A stretch of DNA of 64,000 bases from HyVt-443 sp964544655 (GCA_964544655.1 CAZJCM010000008.1:1-64000); one strand, 5' to 3'. Shown: positions 8,280-17,317, numbered from the stretch's first letter. Numbers and translations: made by a program. Notes: generated from the letters alone by a model not told the origin.

Positions 8280-9353
8280 ATGGGTCCCAGCGCCCTGATC
8301 GATCTTGCTGCACTGCGCCACAATCTGCGCCGGGCCCGTCAGACGGCGCCGCACAGCCGGCTGATCGCGGTGATCAAGGCCAACGCCTATGGCCACGGCG
8401 CGTTGCGTGCAGCAGCGGCACTGGAGGCGGCGGATCTGTTTGCCGTGGCCCGGGTGGAGGAGGGGGTGGCGCTGCGTGAGGCAGGGGTGGAGAAGCCCCT
8501 GCTGGTGCTGGAGGGCTGTTTTGGCCGGGAGGAGCTGGCGCTGGCCAGCCAGCACCGCCTGCAGCTGGCGGTGGCGGAACAGGAACAGGTAGAGCTGTTG
8601 GCCGCCGCCCGTCTGGAGCGGCCGCTCCAGTGCTGGCTCAAGGTGGACACCGGCATGCATCGATTGGGCATCTGCCCGGCGCAGGCCGCGGCCGCCTTTA
8701 CAACCCTCACCAATGCCGCTGCGGTGGCCACCCCCCTGCGTCTGATGACTCACCTGGCCTGTGCCGATGATCCGGCCGACCCGATGACCGGGCAGCAACT
8801 CGCCCGGTTCAAGCCATTGGCGGAGGCGTTTGGCGTGGAGACCAGCATCGCCAACTCTGCCGGCATCCTCGGCTGGCCGGCCAGTCATGGCGACTGGAAC
8901 CGGCCCGGCATCATGCTCTACGGCAGCTCACCGATGCAGCAGGGGCGCCCGGCCGATCACGATCTGCAACCGGTGATGACCCTGCAGAGCCGCCTGATTG
9001 CCGTGAAGTGGCTGCAGGCCGGCGATCCCATCGGCTACGGCGGCAGCTGGCGCTGCCCGGAACGGATGCCGGTAGGGGTGGTGGCCATCGGTTATGGTGA
9101 CGGCTATCCTCGTCATGCGCCGCCGGGAACGCCATTGCTGGTCAACGGGCAGCGGGTGCCATTGGTGGGGCGGGTCTCCATGGATATGGTGACGGTGGAC
9201 TTGCGCACCCAACCCCGGGCGGCGGTGGGTGACCCGGTGGTGCTCTGGGGGCGCGGCCTGCCCGCGGACGAGATCGCTGCACTGGCCGGTACCATCAGTT
9301 ACGAGCTGTTTTGCGGCGTCACCCGCCGGGTACGCTTCATGGAGGAAGGGTAG
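8280..9353 (+). CDS. alr: Alanine racemase
   Basis: This PLP-dependent racemase makes D-alanine for peptidoglycan. The PLP lysine motif VIKANAYGHG lies at about residues 32-41. The barrel contains LKVDTGMHRLG, the C-terminal domain has the conserved tyrosine segment IGYGDGYPRHAP, and the segment GRVSMDMVTVD follows. The length of 357 aa is normal. It begins 9 bp after dnaB and ends 2 bp before radA, so the three genes are likely co-transcribed. Confidence 0.97.
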   Translation: MGPSALIDLAALRHNLRRARQTAPHSRLIAVIKANAYGHGALRAAAALEAADLFAVARVEEGVALREAGVEKPLLVLEGCFGREELALASQHRLQLAVAEQEQVELLAAARLERPLQCWLKVDTGMHRLGICPAQAAAAFTTLTNAAAVATPLRLMTHLACADDPADPMTGQQLARFKPLAEAFGVETSIANSAGILGWPASHGDWNRPGIMLYGSSPMQQGRPADHDLQPVMTLQSRLIAVKWLQAGDPIGYGGSWRCPERMPVGVVAIGYGDGYPRHAPPGTPLLVNGQRVPLVGRVSMDMVTVDLRTQPRAAVGDPVVLWGRGLPADEIAALAGTISYELFCGVTRRVRFMEEG

Positions 9354-9355
9354 CG

Positions 9356-10720
9356 ATGGCGGCCGGAAAGCGTGTCTACACCTGCAGCAACTGTGGCGGC
9401 CAGTCGCCCAAATGGGCCGGGCAGTGTCCCGATTGCAAGGCCTGGAACACCCTGGAAGAGACGGCGGCGGCTGCGGCAAGGCCGCGCAATCCCCGTTTCG
9501 ACGGCTATGCCGGTGAGGCCAATGAGAACCGGGTGCGCACCCTCTCCAGTGTGCCGGCGGAGGAGAGCAGTGGTATCCCCACCGGCACGGGCGAGCTGGA
9601 CCGGGTGTTGGGCGGTGGCCTGGTGCCGGGCTCGGTGGTGCTGATCGGCGGTGATCCTGGCATCGGCAAATCGACCCTGCTGATCCAGACCCTGACCGGG
9701 TTGGCCGAAACCCTGCCCGCTCTCTACGTCAGCGGTGAGGAGTCGCCGGAGCAGATCAGCCTGCGGGCACAGCGGCTGGGGCTGCCTGGTGATGGGCTGA
9801 AGCTGCTGGCCGAAACCTGTGTGGAGCGAATTCTCAGCCTGGCCCGGCAGGAGTCGCCGGCGGTGATGGTGATCGACTCGATCCAGACCATCTATACCGA
9901 ACAGTTGCAGTCGGCGCCGGGGTCGGTGGCCCAGGTGCGTGAATCTGCGGCCCAGTTGGTGCGTTTCGCCAAGCAGCGGGGCAGCGCTGTGTTCCTGGTC
10001 GGCCATGTGACCAAGGAGGGGGCCCTGGCCGGTCCCCGGGTGCTGGAGCACATGGTGGATACGGTGCTCTACTTCGAGGGTGAGCCAGGCAGTCAGTTCC
10101 GTCTCATCCGCACCATCAAAAATCGCTTCGGCGCAGTCAACGAGTTGGGTGTCTTCGCCATGACTGACAAGGGGCTGAAAGCGGTGAGCAACCCGTCAGC
10201 CATCTTTCTGTCCCGGCATGAAGAGGAGATCTCCGGCAGTGTCATCCTGGTCACGCGGGAGGGCAGTCGGCCGCTGTTGGTGGAGGTGCAGGCGCTGGTG
10301 GACGAGAGCCCCCTGGCCAATCCGCGCAGGGTCACCCTGGGGCTGGAGCAGAACCGCCTCTCCATGCTGCTGGCGGTGCTGCATCGCCATTGCGGCATTG
10401 CCATGTACGACCAGGACGTCTATGTCAACGTGGTGGGGGGGGTGCGTATTACCGAGACGGCGGCGGACCTGTCGGTGCTGCTGGCGGTGCTCTCCAGCTT
10501 CCGTGACCGTCCGGCCCCGCGGGATCTGGTAGCCTTCGGTGAGGTCGGCCTGGCCGGTGAGATCCGTCCGGTGCAGAACGGCCAGGAGCGGTTGAAGGAG
10601 GCGGCCAAGCACGGTTTTCGTAAGGCCATCGTGCCTCGGGCCAACGCCCCGCGGCGGCCGATCGATGGTCTGGAGGTGGTGGCTATCGATCGTCTGCCGG
10701 AGATCCTGGAGCTGATCTGA
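9356..10720 (+). CDS. radA: DNA repair protein RadA (Sms)
   Basis: RadA is a RecA-like branch-migration ATPase acting in recombinational repair. At the N-terminus is the C4 zinc finger CSNC...CPDC (about residues 10-30). Walker A GGDPGIGKST lies near 97, the RadA-specific KNRFG motif near 256, and a C-terminal Lon-protease-like domain (about 280-454) includes GEVGLAGEIRPV. I chose the ATG at 9356, which puts the zinc finger at its usual place; the frame is open further upstream inside alr, but the family does not extend there. The length is 454 aa. Confidence 0.96.
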   Translation: MAAGKRVYTCSNCGGQSPKWAGQCPDCKAWNTLEETAAAAARPRNPRFDGYAGEANENRVRTLSSVPAEESSGIPTGTGELDRVLGGGLVPGSVVLIGGDPGIGKSTLLIQTLTGLAETLPALYVSGEESPEQISLRAQRLGLPGDGLKLLAETCVERILSLARQESPAVMVIDSIQTIYTEQLQSAPGSVAQVRESAAQLVRFAKQRGSAVFLVGHVTKEGALAGPRVLEHMVDTVLYFEGEPGSQFRLIRTIKNRFGAVNELGVFAMTDKGLKAVSNPSAIFLSRHEEEISGSVILVTREGSRPLLVEVQALVDESPLANPRRVTLGLEQNRLSMLLAVLHRHCGIAMYDQDVYVNVVGGVRITETAADLSVLLAVLSSFRDRPAPRDLVAFGEVGLAGEIRPVQNGQERLKEAAKHGFRKAIVPRANAPRRPIDGLEVVAIDRLPEILELI

Positions 10721-10806
10721 GCTGCCGCGCCTTGGGTAGTATACGCCCCCTGGTCCGGCGGTCTGTTTACAGGACGTTTGCGTTGCCGGGTCATGAGGAG
10801 ATGTGA

Positions 10807-12207
10807 TTGATCAAGAAAATCTATCCTGTTTCCCTGGCCGTCCGATGGTCTGCGGGAATCGCAGCCCTGGTGATACTGGTCATGCTGTTGCTTGGTTGGT
10901 TTTTGATCGAGCAGCAGCAGATGACATACCGCAAGCAGGGTGATCTGCTGGGTTCGATGCTGATCGAACAGTTGTCCCGTGCCGTCAGTGAGCCGTTGAT
11001 GGCCGATGATCGCCTCTCACTGGAGGTGCTGGTCAGCCAGCAGCTCAAGAATGAGTTGATCAGCGGTGTCCAACTGTACGATGACCGTGGACAGAAGCTG
11101 CTGGGTGGTGGTTCTGCGCCGCCCGTATCAGTGATCCGGCAACAGGGTATCCAACGGTGGTCCAATGATGCGGACCATGTGGCCTACTATATGGAACCGG
11201 TACGTTATCAGGGCACCGGGGTGGGGCTGGCTGTCATCGGTATCGACCAAAGACCACTGGAACGGACCAGACGGAGTACTTTGAATGCACTGTTGCTTAC
11301 CACGCTGGGGCTGATTGCCGTGGGTGTCATGCTGGCCGTCCCCCTGGCCCGCCGTTTCGCCCGGCCGATTCAGCAGCTGGTGGAAGTGGGTGAGGCGATA
11401 GATCGCGGAGAACAGCCGGTATCCCATGCCTTGCAGCGGCCTGATGAGATTGGCCAGTTGCTCGCTGCTTTCTGGCGCCTGGCCAGCAGCCTGGAGGGGA
11501 AGCGTGATGTGGAACAGGCGTTGTCCCGTTATCTGGCGCCGAGTGTGGCCAGCCGGGTGCTGGAGAGTGGGAGGGCACGCGAACTGGGCGGCAGTCGCAG
11601 GGAAGGGAGCGTGCTGTTCTGTGACATCGTCGGCTTTACCGAGTTGTCGGAAAACCAGGAGCCGGAACAGGTGGCAGAGCTGCTGAACAATGTATTTGGC
11701 TACTTCGTGATGGCAGGCAGCAGCTGTCGGGGTACGGTGGATAAGTTCATTGGTGACTGCATCATGATCCTGTTTGGGATTCCGGAGCAGGATGACCGGC
11801 ACGCCTTTCACGCCCTCACCTGCGCGGTGTTGATCCAGTCCATCGCAGAACGTCTGAATCAGCAGCGCGCGGCCAGTGGTAAGCGGCCGGTCACCTTCCG
11901 TATCGGGATCAACAGCGGCACCATGCTGGCTGGAAACCTCGGCAGTGATGAACGTATGCAATATACGGTGGTGGGGGATACGGTAAACGTGGCGTCACGT
12001 ATCTGTGCGCTGGCAGAGCCGGGTGGGATCCTGCTGACTGCAGAGGCTGCGGTTCAGTCGGGCGTGGCTGGTTACATACGGCCAAGCCCGCTGGGGGACA
12101 TCCAGGTGCGGGGGCGTAAAGGCTCAGTCACCCTCTACGAGACGGATCTGGCGCTGTTTGCCGGGGAGAGCCTGTTGCGCGAGAGCCTGGATATGCTTTT
12201 CCCATGA
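10807..12207 (+). CDS. Membrane class III adenylate cyclase with HAMP domain
   Basis: The protein is predicted to make cAMP from ATP at the inner membrane. A membrane segment (about residues 10-32), a periplasmic sensor region (about 33-155), a second membrane segment (about 160-180), a HAMP linker (about 180-235) and the cyclase domain (about 265-430) follow in order. Both metal aspartates are visible (LFCDIVGFTE and KFIGDCIMILFG), as are the adenine-type lysine in DKFIGD and the transition-state segment VGDTVNVASR. The start is TTG with GAGGAG six bases upstream. Its end overlaps the start of the next gene by 4 bp. Its output could serve cAMP receptors such as the kinase-cNMP fusion at 59924-61213. 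Confidence 0.85.
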   Translation: MIKKIYPVSLAVRWSAGIAALVILVMLLLGWFLIEQQQMTYRKQGDLLGSMLIEQLSRAVSEPLMADDRLSLEVLVSQQLKNELISGVQLYDDRGQKLLGGGSAPPVSVIRQQGIQRWSNDADHVAYYMEPVRYQGTGVGLAVIGIDQRPLERTRRSTLNALLLTTLGLIAVGVMLAVPLARRFARPIQQLVEVGEAIDRGEQPVSHALQRPDEIGQLLAAFWRLASSLEGKRDVEQALSRYLAPSVASRVLESGRARELGGSRREGSVLFCDIVGFTELSENQEPEQVAELLNNVFGYFVMAGSSCRGTVDKFIGDCIMILFGIPEQDDRHAFHALTCAVLIQSIAERLNQQRAASGKRPVTFRIGINSGTMLAGNLGSDERMQYTVVGDTVNVASRICALAEPGGILLTAEAAVQSGVAGYIRPSPLGDIQVRGRKGSVTLYETDLALFAGESLLRESLDMLFP

Positions 12208-13133
12208 AGCTGCCCACGGAGAGGAGCGGACACGTCAGGTCCGGGACGGGCAGCGCCTGGGCATCGCCACAACGACGATCAGGCCGGCAGGATATAGATA
12301 ACGGTGTCGCACTGTGCAATCGCTGGCTGTCGGCCGGTCGGCTGCTGCTGCTGCTCTTGCCCCTGTGTCTGGTTGCTGCCTGCACCGGCCTGCTGCCTTC
12401 AGGGGGGGGTGGGGTGAAAAATGGCCAGGACCCGGATGCTGCGGAACGCCGTTTTCTCAACGATAGCATCCTGGTGGTGGAAGCGACCGACCTGTTGGAG
12501 AGCATTACACTGCTGGAGAAGCTGGCCCGGCTGGAGGGTGACGGGCCGCTGCTGCGTTCCCGTATTCTGTTTCGGCAGAACAGGCTGCAGTCCATGCGGC
12601 CGGAGTTGCTCGTCTGTGGTGAGGTGGAGGTCGCATCACACCCGCGATTGGCCAGGCGTTGTCTTATGCTTGCCCACCAGATCGATCCTGCAGTCGAGGT
12701 TCGTCGACGGCTAAGGCAGATCGAACAGGATGCGGCAGCCAGGAAACAGGCGCAGCAGCGGCGCAGCGCACGGCAGGCGCAGCGGCGGATGGCGCAACGG
12801 ATAACGCGGCTGTTGCGTGAAGCAGAGGCGGAGATGGCGCGCGGGGCACCTGGCAACGCACTGGTATTGTTGCAGAAGGCCCTGAAGCTGAATCCGCAAG
12901 CATCCAAGGTGAAGGCGCTGCTGGCGCAGGTGAAGGCCGATCTGGAGCGCAGGGTGGTGGCGCTGACTACGCTGGGCGATCGCCTCTATCGTGAGCAGCG
13001 CAGCGGCGCGGCGATTGCGGTATGGGATGCTGCATTGACCCTGGATCCAGGTCGCCAGTCGCTGATCGAACGGATCGAGCGCGGCCGGCGGGTACAGGAG
13101 AAATTGCAGCGTATTCGCAGCGGCAGTAATTAA
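12204..13133 (+). CDS. Putative lipoprotein with TPR-like helices, coupled to cyclase
   Basis: The reading frame overlaps the stop of the cyclase gene (ATGA), which suggests translational coupling. A hydrophobic stretch LLLLLPLCLVAAC ends in a lipobox-like LVAAC, so the mature protein would be a lipoprotein. The first 45 or so residues before it make an unusually long n-region, and I see no better in-frame start. The mature part is helical and rich in Arg/Gln/Ala, with a basic coiled region (about residues 170-200) and TPR-like repeats toward the C-terminus (ALVLLQKALKLNP, AIAVWDAALTLDP). It may act with the cyclase at the cell envelope. That role is inferred from coupling only. Confidence 0.6.
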   Translation: MKLPTERSGHVRSGTGSAWASPQRRSGRQDIDNGVALCNRWLSAGRLLLLLLPLCLVAACTGLLPSGGGGVKNGQDPDAAERRFLNDSILVVEATDLLESITLLEKLARLEGDGPLLRSRILFRQNRLQSMRPELLVCGEVEVASHPRLARRCLMLAHQIDPAVEVRRRLRQIEQDAAARKQAQQRRSARQAQRRMAQRITRLLREAEAEMARGAPGNALVLLQKALKLNPQASKVKALLAQVKADLERRVVALTTLGDRLYREQRSGAAIAVWDAALTLDPGRQSLIERIERGRRVQEKLQRIRSGSN

Positions 13134-13501
13134 CCCAACGCCTCCAGGTCCCGTTCCAACAGGGTACTGTCACCCAGGTTCAATTCCACCAGGCGGCGCA
13201 GGTGGCTGATGCTTTCCAGGTCAATGGTGCGGCATTTGAGACCGATGCTGTCACTGGTCTGGTGGGCGGTCTCCATATCCATGCGTATGCGACTCTTGTT
13301 GTCGTCCAGAAGAATGGTCAGGACCACCGGCATGCCCAGACTGATGGACCACTCATCCGGTTTTACCAGCAGGGCGCCGTTGAGGGAGATATCCACCAGT
13401 TTGGTGATGAAATCCCGCTGTCCATCGGAGACCCTGGCCGGTGCATCGAACAGAATGCGATGGAAACGTCGACGTTCGGTTTCATCGATTGGTGGGTTCA
13501 T
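13130..13501 (-). CDS. PilZ domain protein (c-di-GMP receptor)
   Basis: This single-domain PilZ protein has 123 aa. The two c-di-GMP motifs are present: RRRFHR near the N-terminus (residues 10-15, RxxxR type) and DISLNGAL (about 37-44, [D/N]xSxxG type). The rest is the expected beta barrel and a C-terminal helix. It is convergent with the preceding lipoprotein gene; the two stop codons share the TTAA at 13130-13133. Its position near the fle/fli cluster suggests a role in c-di-GMP control of motility or the envelope, but the target cannot be read from the sequence. Confidence 0.85.
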   Translation of the reverse strand: MNPPIDETERRRFHRILFDAPARVSDGQRDFITKLVDISLNGALLVKPDEWSISLGMPVVLTILLDDNKSRIRMDMETAHQTSDSIGLKCRTIDLESISHLRRLVELNLGDSTLLERDLEALG

Positions 13502-13566
13502 GGGCTCTCTCCCTAAGGTTTATGGTTTGGCGTGGTAACCCTATGACGGCAGTGCCGTGCAGATCT

Positions 13567-14832
13567 TCAACCACGGCGCTTGTCCGGGTGGATCCGGATC
13601 ATCTTCACCGTATTCTCCTGGGTCTGCAGTATCTCTACCGGGTAGCCTGCCAGAAGCAGGCTGGTGCCCGGTTCGGGGATCGCCTCCAGGTACTCGATGA
13701 TCAGACCGTTCAGGGTGCGCGGGCCGTCGACTGGTAACTGCCAGCCGAGCTTTTTCACCAGTTCCTTCACGTTGGCGCTGCCGGCCACCAGATAAGAGCC
13801 ATCTTTCTGGGGCTGCACGTCGGGAATGCTGTCGGCGGGGTCGGTGCTGAATTCCCCCACGATCTCCTCCAGCAGATCGACCATGGTGACCAGGCCCAGC
13901 ACGTCGCCGTATTCGTCCACCACCAATCCCACCCGTTGCCGATTGCGCTGAAAATTGATCAGCTGGCGATTCAGTGTGGTGCCCTCAGGGATGAAGTAGG
14001 GCGGATCGGCGATCTGCCGGATCACCTCCTTACTCATCTCTCCATGGGTCATGGCATGCACGGCCTTGCGCATGTGCAGGATGCCGATGACGTTGTCGAT
14101 GCCATCCTCGAACAGGGGCAGATGAGTATACTGGCTGTTTTGCAGGCGCTGGGCGATTTCATCCATCGGCTCCTCCAACTCGATGCCATCCACTTCGTTG
14201 CGCGGGACCATGATGTCCTCCACCCTCACCTTTTCCAGGTCGAGGATGTTGAGCAGCATCTTCTGATGTTTCTTCGGGATCATCGCCCCCGCCTCCATCA
14301 CCACGGTGCGCAACTCCTCCTGGCTGAGGGGTTGTCCCTCCATCTCTTCCGGAGAGATGCCGATCAGCCGCAGCAACCCATTGGTGATCATATTGACCAG
14401 CCAGACGATGGGATAGAGCAGTTTCAGCAACGGGGTATAGATCAGGGCGGCGGGAAAGGCGAGGCGCTCCGGCTTCAGGGCGGCCAGGGTCTTGGGTGTC
14501 ACCTCGGCAAAGATCAGGATCACCAGAGTGAGAATGCCGGCGGCAACGGCAATGGCGGCCTCACCTCCGAGTCGGACGGCAATGATGGTGGAGAGCGAAG
14601 AGGCCAGGATATTGACGAAGTTGTTGCCCAGGAGAATCAGTCCAATCAGCCGGTCCGGGCGCTGCAGCAGACGGGAGGCGCGCAGGGCGCCGGGGTGCCC
14701 GCTGTTGGCAAGATGTTGCAGGCGATAGCGATTCAGCGTCATCAGGGCCGTCTCGGACCCGGAAAAGAATGCGGACAGGAAAATGAGGAAGATGAGTATG
14801 CCAAACAGCATACTGGTGGAGATGTCGCTCAA
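13567..14832 (-). CDS. CNNM/CorC-type transporter (DUF21-CBS-CorC_HlyC)
   Basis: The 421-aa protein has an N-terminal DUF21 membrane domain (about residues 1-185) with the conserved AFFSGSETALMTLNRYRLQ region, a tandem CBS pair (about 200-330) containing VEDIMVPRNEVDGI and RQRVGLVVDEYGDVLGLV, and a C-terminal CorC_HlyC domain (about 345-421). Such proteins (YfjD/CorB, CNNM) are linked to Mg2+ or Co2+ efflux. The reading frame starts with TTG at 14832, with GAAGG upstream; an internal ATG at 14811 is possible but would clip the membrane domain. It is divergent from the PilZ-like gene at 14934. Confidence 0.85.
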   Translation of the reverse strand: MSDISTSMLFGILIFLIFLSAFFSGSETALMTLNRYRLQHLANSGHPGALRASRLLQRPDRLIGLILLGNNFVNILASSLSTIIAVRLGGEAAIAVAAGILTLVILIFAEVTPKTLAALKPERLAFPAALIYTPLLKLLYPIVWLVNMITNGLLRLIGISPEEMEGQPLSQEELRTVVMEAGAMIPKKHQKMLLNILDLEKVRVEDIMVPRNEVDGIELEEPMDEIAQRLQNSQYTHLPLFEDGIDNVIGILHMRKAVHAMTHGEMSKEVIRQIADPPYFIPEGTTLNRQLINFQRNRQRVGLVVDEYGDVLGLVTMVDLLEEIVGEFSTDPADSIPDVQPQKDGSYLVAGSANVKELVKKLGWQLPVDGPRTLNGLIIEYLEAIPEPGTSLLLAGYPVEILQTQENTVKMIRIHPDKRRG

Positions 14833-14933
14833 TGGCGGGGCCTTCGGTTGTGCTGGAGGTTATCTTTCTATGTCGACAGGGGATGGATGTCAAGTTATGG
14901 TAAATCGACTTGAGAAACGAGGTGTTACTGGTG

Positions 14934-15500
14934 ATGGCTGAAACGAGCAACCCCCTGTCGGATGGCGTGGTGATAGAGACGGTGACGGCGGTTGGCTGGC
15001 TGCCGCGCGCCACAGCCGATGGTGCAGCGGGGGCAGGGAATGAGCATCTGCTGCGGTTGCTGCTGTTCTCCGATGAATGGCGGCCGGAGGGGGATGAAGA
15101 AAAAGAATATGCCACAGAGCTACTGCGGATAGAGGCCAAGCTGGATCTGGTACTGGAACTGCTCGCCACTCTGCAGCCGGAAGAGAGATCGCTTGAAATC
15201 TGTCATGCCTCATTTTCGGCGGCGGGGGTGCATTGGCGGCCTGAGGCCGGTGAGGTGCCGGAAACGGGTGCCCCTGTGTGGATACTGCTGCGGCCCGATC
15301 AGCGTCTGCCCCGGCCGCTGCAACTGCCTGCCGTGGTGACGGAAAAGAAATGGAAAGAGGGGGCGTGGAAGGTCAGTGCAGCGTTCGAAATGCTGGATGA
15401 ACCATTGCAGGCGTTGTGGGAGCGCTACATTTTTCGCCAGCACCGGCGTCAGGTTGCGCAACTGCGACGGCGGTCACAGGATGGTCAGGGATCGTCATAA
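14934..15500 (+). CDS. PilZ-like domain protein upstream of fleQ
   Basis: The 188-aa soluble protein has a C-terminal half that resembles atypical PilZ proteins: a beta-rich segment (GAPVWILLRPDQRLPRPLQL), then an aromatic and basic ending with LWERYIFRQHRRQVAQLRRR. I do not see the canonical RxxxR and DxSxxG motifs, so c-di-GMP binding is uncertain. The start may be the GTG at 14931 or the ATG at 14934; GAGG at 14919-14922 suits either. Its location directly before fleQ suggests flagellar or biofilm signalling. The family call rests on overall pattern and is tentative. Confidence 0.55.
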   Translation: MAETSNPLSDGVVIETVTAVGWLPRATADGAAGAGNEHLLRLLLFSDEWRPEGDEEKEYATELLRIEAKLDLVLELLATLQPEERSLEICHASFSAAGVHWRPEAGEVPETGAPVWILLRPDQRLPRPLQLPAVVTEKKWKEGAWKVSAAFEMLDEPLQALWERYIFRQHRRQVAQLRRRSQDGQGSS

Positions 15501-15520
15501 CTCGGCTATGCGACATAATT

Positions 15521-15549
15521 TTGACAATCCCGGGTTGGAGTGATTAACT
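15521..15549 (+). promoter_or_regulatory. Possible sigma-70 promoter ahead of fleQ
   Basis: A perfect -35 TTGACA (15521-15526) is followed after 17 nt by TTAACT (15544-15549), which matches only three of six -10 positions. It would drive transcription through the intergenic repeat into fleQ. Confidence 0.3.
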
Positions 15550-15571
15550 TCTTCAAACAAAAGAAAACGTT

Positions 15572-15751
15572 ATCGGTAACTGTTGAGCTGCCATGAGGAT
15601 TAAGTGCAAACCACTGTCAGGGAGTGTTTCTGGAGAAAACGTCGGCGGCAAGGATGCCGCCGTCGAGCGTACATGGATGTATTCACAGCGGTTTCCGGAA
15701 GAAATATCCCGTGACAGCGATGCCCAAGAATACAGCTGAATGGTTACCGAT
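15572..15751 (+). repeat. MITE-like intergenic repeat, copy A (180 bp)
   Basis: The element is bounded by inverted ends ATCGGTAACTGTTGAGCTG (15572-15590) and, read on the minus strand from 15751, ATCGGTAACCATTCAGCTG. The core hairpin CGGCGGC-aaggat-GCCGCCG (15643-15662) is identical in copy B at 26536-26555. Left-end sequence 15578-15601 matches 33221-33244 at 23 of 24 bases. The 72-codon frame crossing this region (15624-15842) is therefore repeat sequence and not a gene. The element fills most of the 341-bp gap before fleQ. Confidence 0.75.
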
Positions 15752-15841
15752 TGTGGAAGCTTTTAGAGAAGGGCATGGATTTGCCACGATGCAGAATGAT
15801 TTTGCTTCATCACTCTATAGAACCGGGAGCAGACGTCTTTG

Positions 15842-17317
15842 ATGAATGACCAGGTAGGAAGTTTCGAGAAACTCGAAAGCGGGTTTATCTTCTTGGTGGA
15901 GCGCGATCAAGAGCGAATAAATTACATAAAAAATATATTTCAATTTATTGATTATTCAGTAGAAATAGTTAACGATCCGAGCCAGTTGGCGGCGCGGATG
16001 AAGTCAGCCGATGATGGTGCCTTTGTCACCGTGCTGCTGGGGCCGGAGCTGACTGCAGATGAGATCGAAGGTCTGTCAAAGGTGGTGTCCACCACCACCC
16101 CGATGCCGGCCCTGTTGCGTATTGGGGATCAGGATGATGCTGCCGGCCAGGCCGTCAAGGGGCTGCGCTTTCTTGGTACGCTCTCTCTGCCCCTGAAGTA
16201 TGAGGCGGTGGTGAACCTGCTTTACAAGGCTCAGCTGTTTCAGGAGCAGCAGCAGGTGGAGCGGGCGAAGAAGCGGCCGTTGGAACTGTTCCGCAGCCTC
16301 TCGGGCAACAGCCGCGCCACTCGCCAGATCAACAAGATGATCGAGCAGGTGGCGGATACAGATGCGACGGTGTTGATCCTGGGCGAATCCGGCACCGGGA
16401 AGGAGGTGGTGGCCCGTAAGCTGCACTACAATTCCTCCCGCCGTGGCTTCCCCTTCGTGCCCATCAATTGCGGGGCGATTCCTCCTGATTTGCTGGAGAG
16501 TGAGCTGTTCGGCCATGAGAAAGGGGCCTTCACGGGGGCGCTCAACGCCCGCCAGGGGCGCTTCGAGATGGCAGACGGTGGCACCCTGTTTCTGGATGAG
16601 ATCGGCGACATGAGCATGCCGATGCAGGTCAAACTGTTACGGGTGCTCCAGGAGCGCAGCTTTGAGCGGGTCGGCAGCAACAAGACCATCCACTGCAATG
16701 TGCGCATCATTGCCGCCACCCACAGAAACCTGGAACAGGCGATCAAAGAGGATAAATTCCGTGAGGACCTGTATTACCGACTCAACGTTTTCCCCATCGA
16801 GATGCCGCCACTGCGTGAGCGCACGGAAGATATCCCGGTACTGGTGAATGACCTGATCTCCCGCATCGAGACCGAGAAACGGGGCTCGGTGCGGCTCACG
16901 CCGGCGGCGGTGATGGCGCTTACCCAGTACCGTTGGCCGGGCAATGTGCGGGAACTGGCCAATCTCATCGAGCGCATGGCGATCCTGCATCCCTATGGGG
17001 TGGTGGATGTGAACGACCTGCCGGAGAAGTTTCGTGTTGGCATCCGTGTGGTCGAGCAAGTGGGCGAACTGCCGTTGGTCAACACCCAGGGCGAGGAGCC
17101 GGATACCGTCGCCTCGGTGCCCCGGCTGCCTACCGATGGTATCGATCTGAAGGCCCACCTGAGCAACCTGGAGATGAACCTCATCCAGCAGGCCCTGGAC
17201 GAGTCCGGTGGCGTGGTGGCCCATGCTGCCAAGCGGTTGCAGATGCGGCGCACGACGCTGGTTGAGAAACTGCGCAAATATGGCCTGCAGCGTAGCCAGG
17301 AGGCGACGGGGATTTGA
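15842..17317 (+). CDS. fleQ: Flagellar master regulator FleQ (sigma-54 activator, c-di-GMP responsive)
   Basis: FleQ is a bacterial enhancer-binding protein at the top of the polar flagellar hierarchy, which in Pseudomonas also represses biofilm genes. The N-terminal atypical receiver domain (about residues 10-130) is followed by LFRSLSGNSR, the motif where FleQ binds c-di-GMP. Next come an AAA+ domain with Walker A GESGTGKE (about 183), the sigma-54 contact GAFTGA and LFLDEIGDM, and a C-terminal Fis-type helix-turn-helix (GGVVAHAAKRLQMRRTTLVEK). The length is 491 aa. I chose the ATG at 15842 over the TTG at 15839. fleSR lie downstream. Confidence 0.95.
   Translation: MNDQVGSFEKLESGFIFLVERDQERINYIKNIFQFIDYSVEIVNDPSQLAARMKSADDGAFVTVLLGPELTADEIEGLSKVVSTTTPMPALLRIGDQDDAAGQAVKGLRFLGTLSLPLKYEAVVNLLYKAQLFQEQQQVERAKKRPLELFRSLSGNSRATRQINKMIEQVADTDATVLILGESGTGKEVVARKLHYNSSRRGFPFVPINCGAIPPDLLESELFGHEKGAFTGALNARQGRFEMADGGTLFLDEIGDMSMPMQVKLLRVLQERSFERVGSNKTIHCNVRIIAATHRNLEQAIKEDKFREDLYYRLNVFPIEMPPLRERTEDIPVLVNDLISRIETEKRGSVRLTPAAVMALTQYRWPGNVRELANLIERMAILHPYGVVDVNDLPEKFRVGIRVVEQVGELPLVNTQGEEPDTVASVPRLPTDGIDLKAHLSNLEMNLIQQALDESGGVVAHAAKRLQMRRTTLVEKLRKYGLQRSQEATGI

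Noticed and set aside
6843..8888. 681-codon minus-strand frame across dnaB and alr
   Set aside because: It is antisense to two clearly identified genes, is rich in His/Gln/Gly as expected from a reverse-strand shadow, and has no family features.
15624..15842. 72-codon plus-strand frame upstream of fleQ
   Set aside because: Its sequence is the repeat element copy A, including the CGGCGGC core hairpin found again at 26536-26555; it has no ribosome binding site and ends inside the fleQ start.
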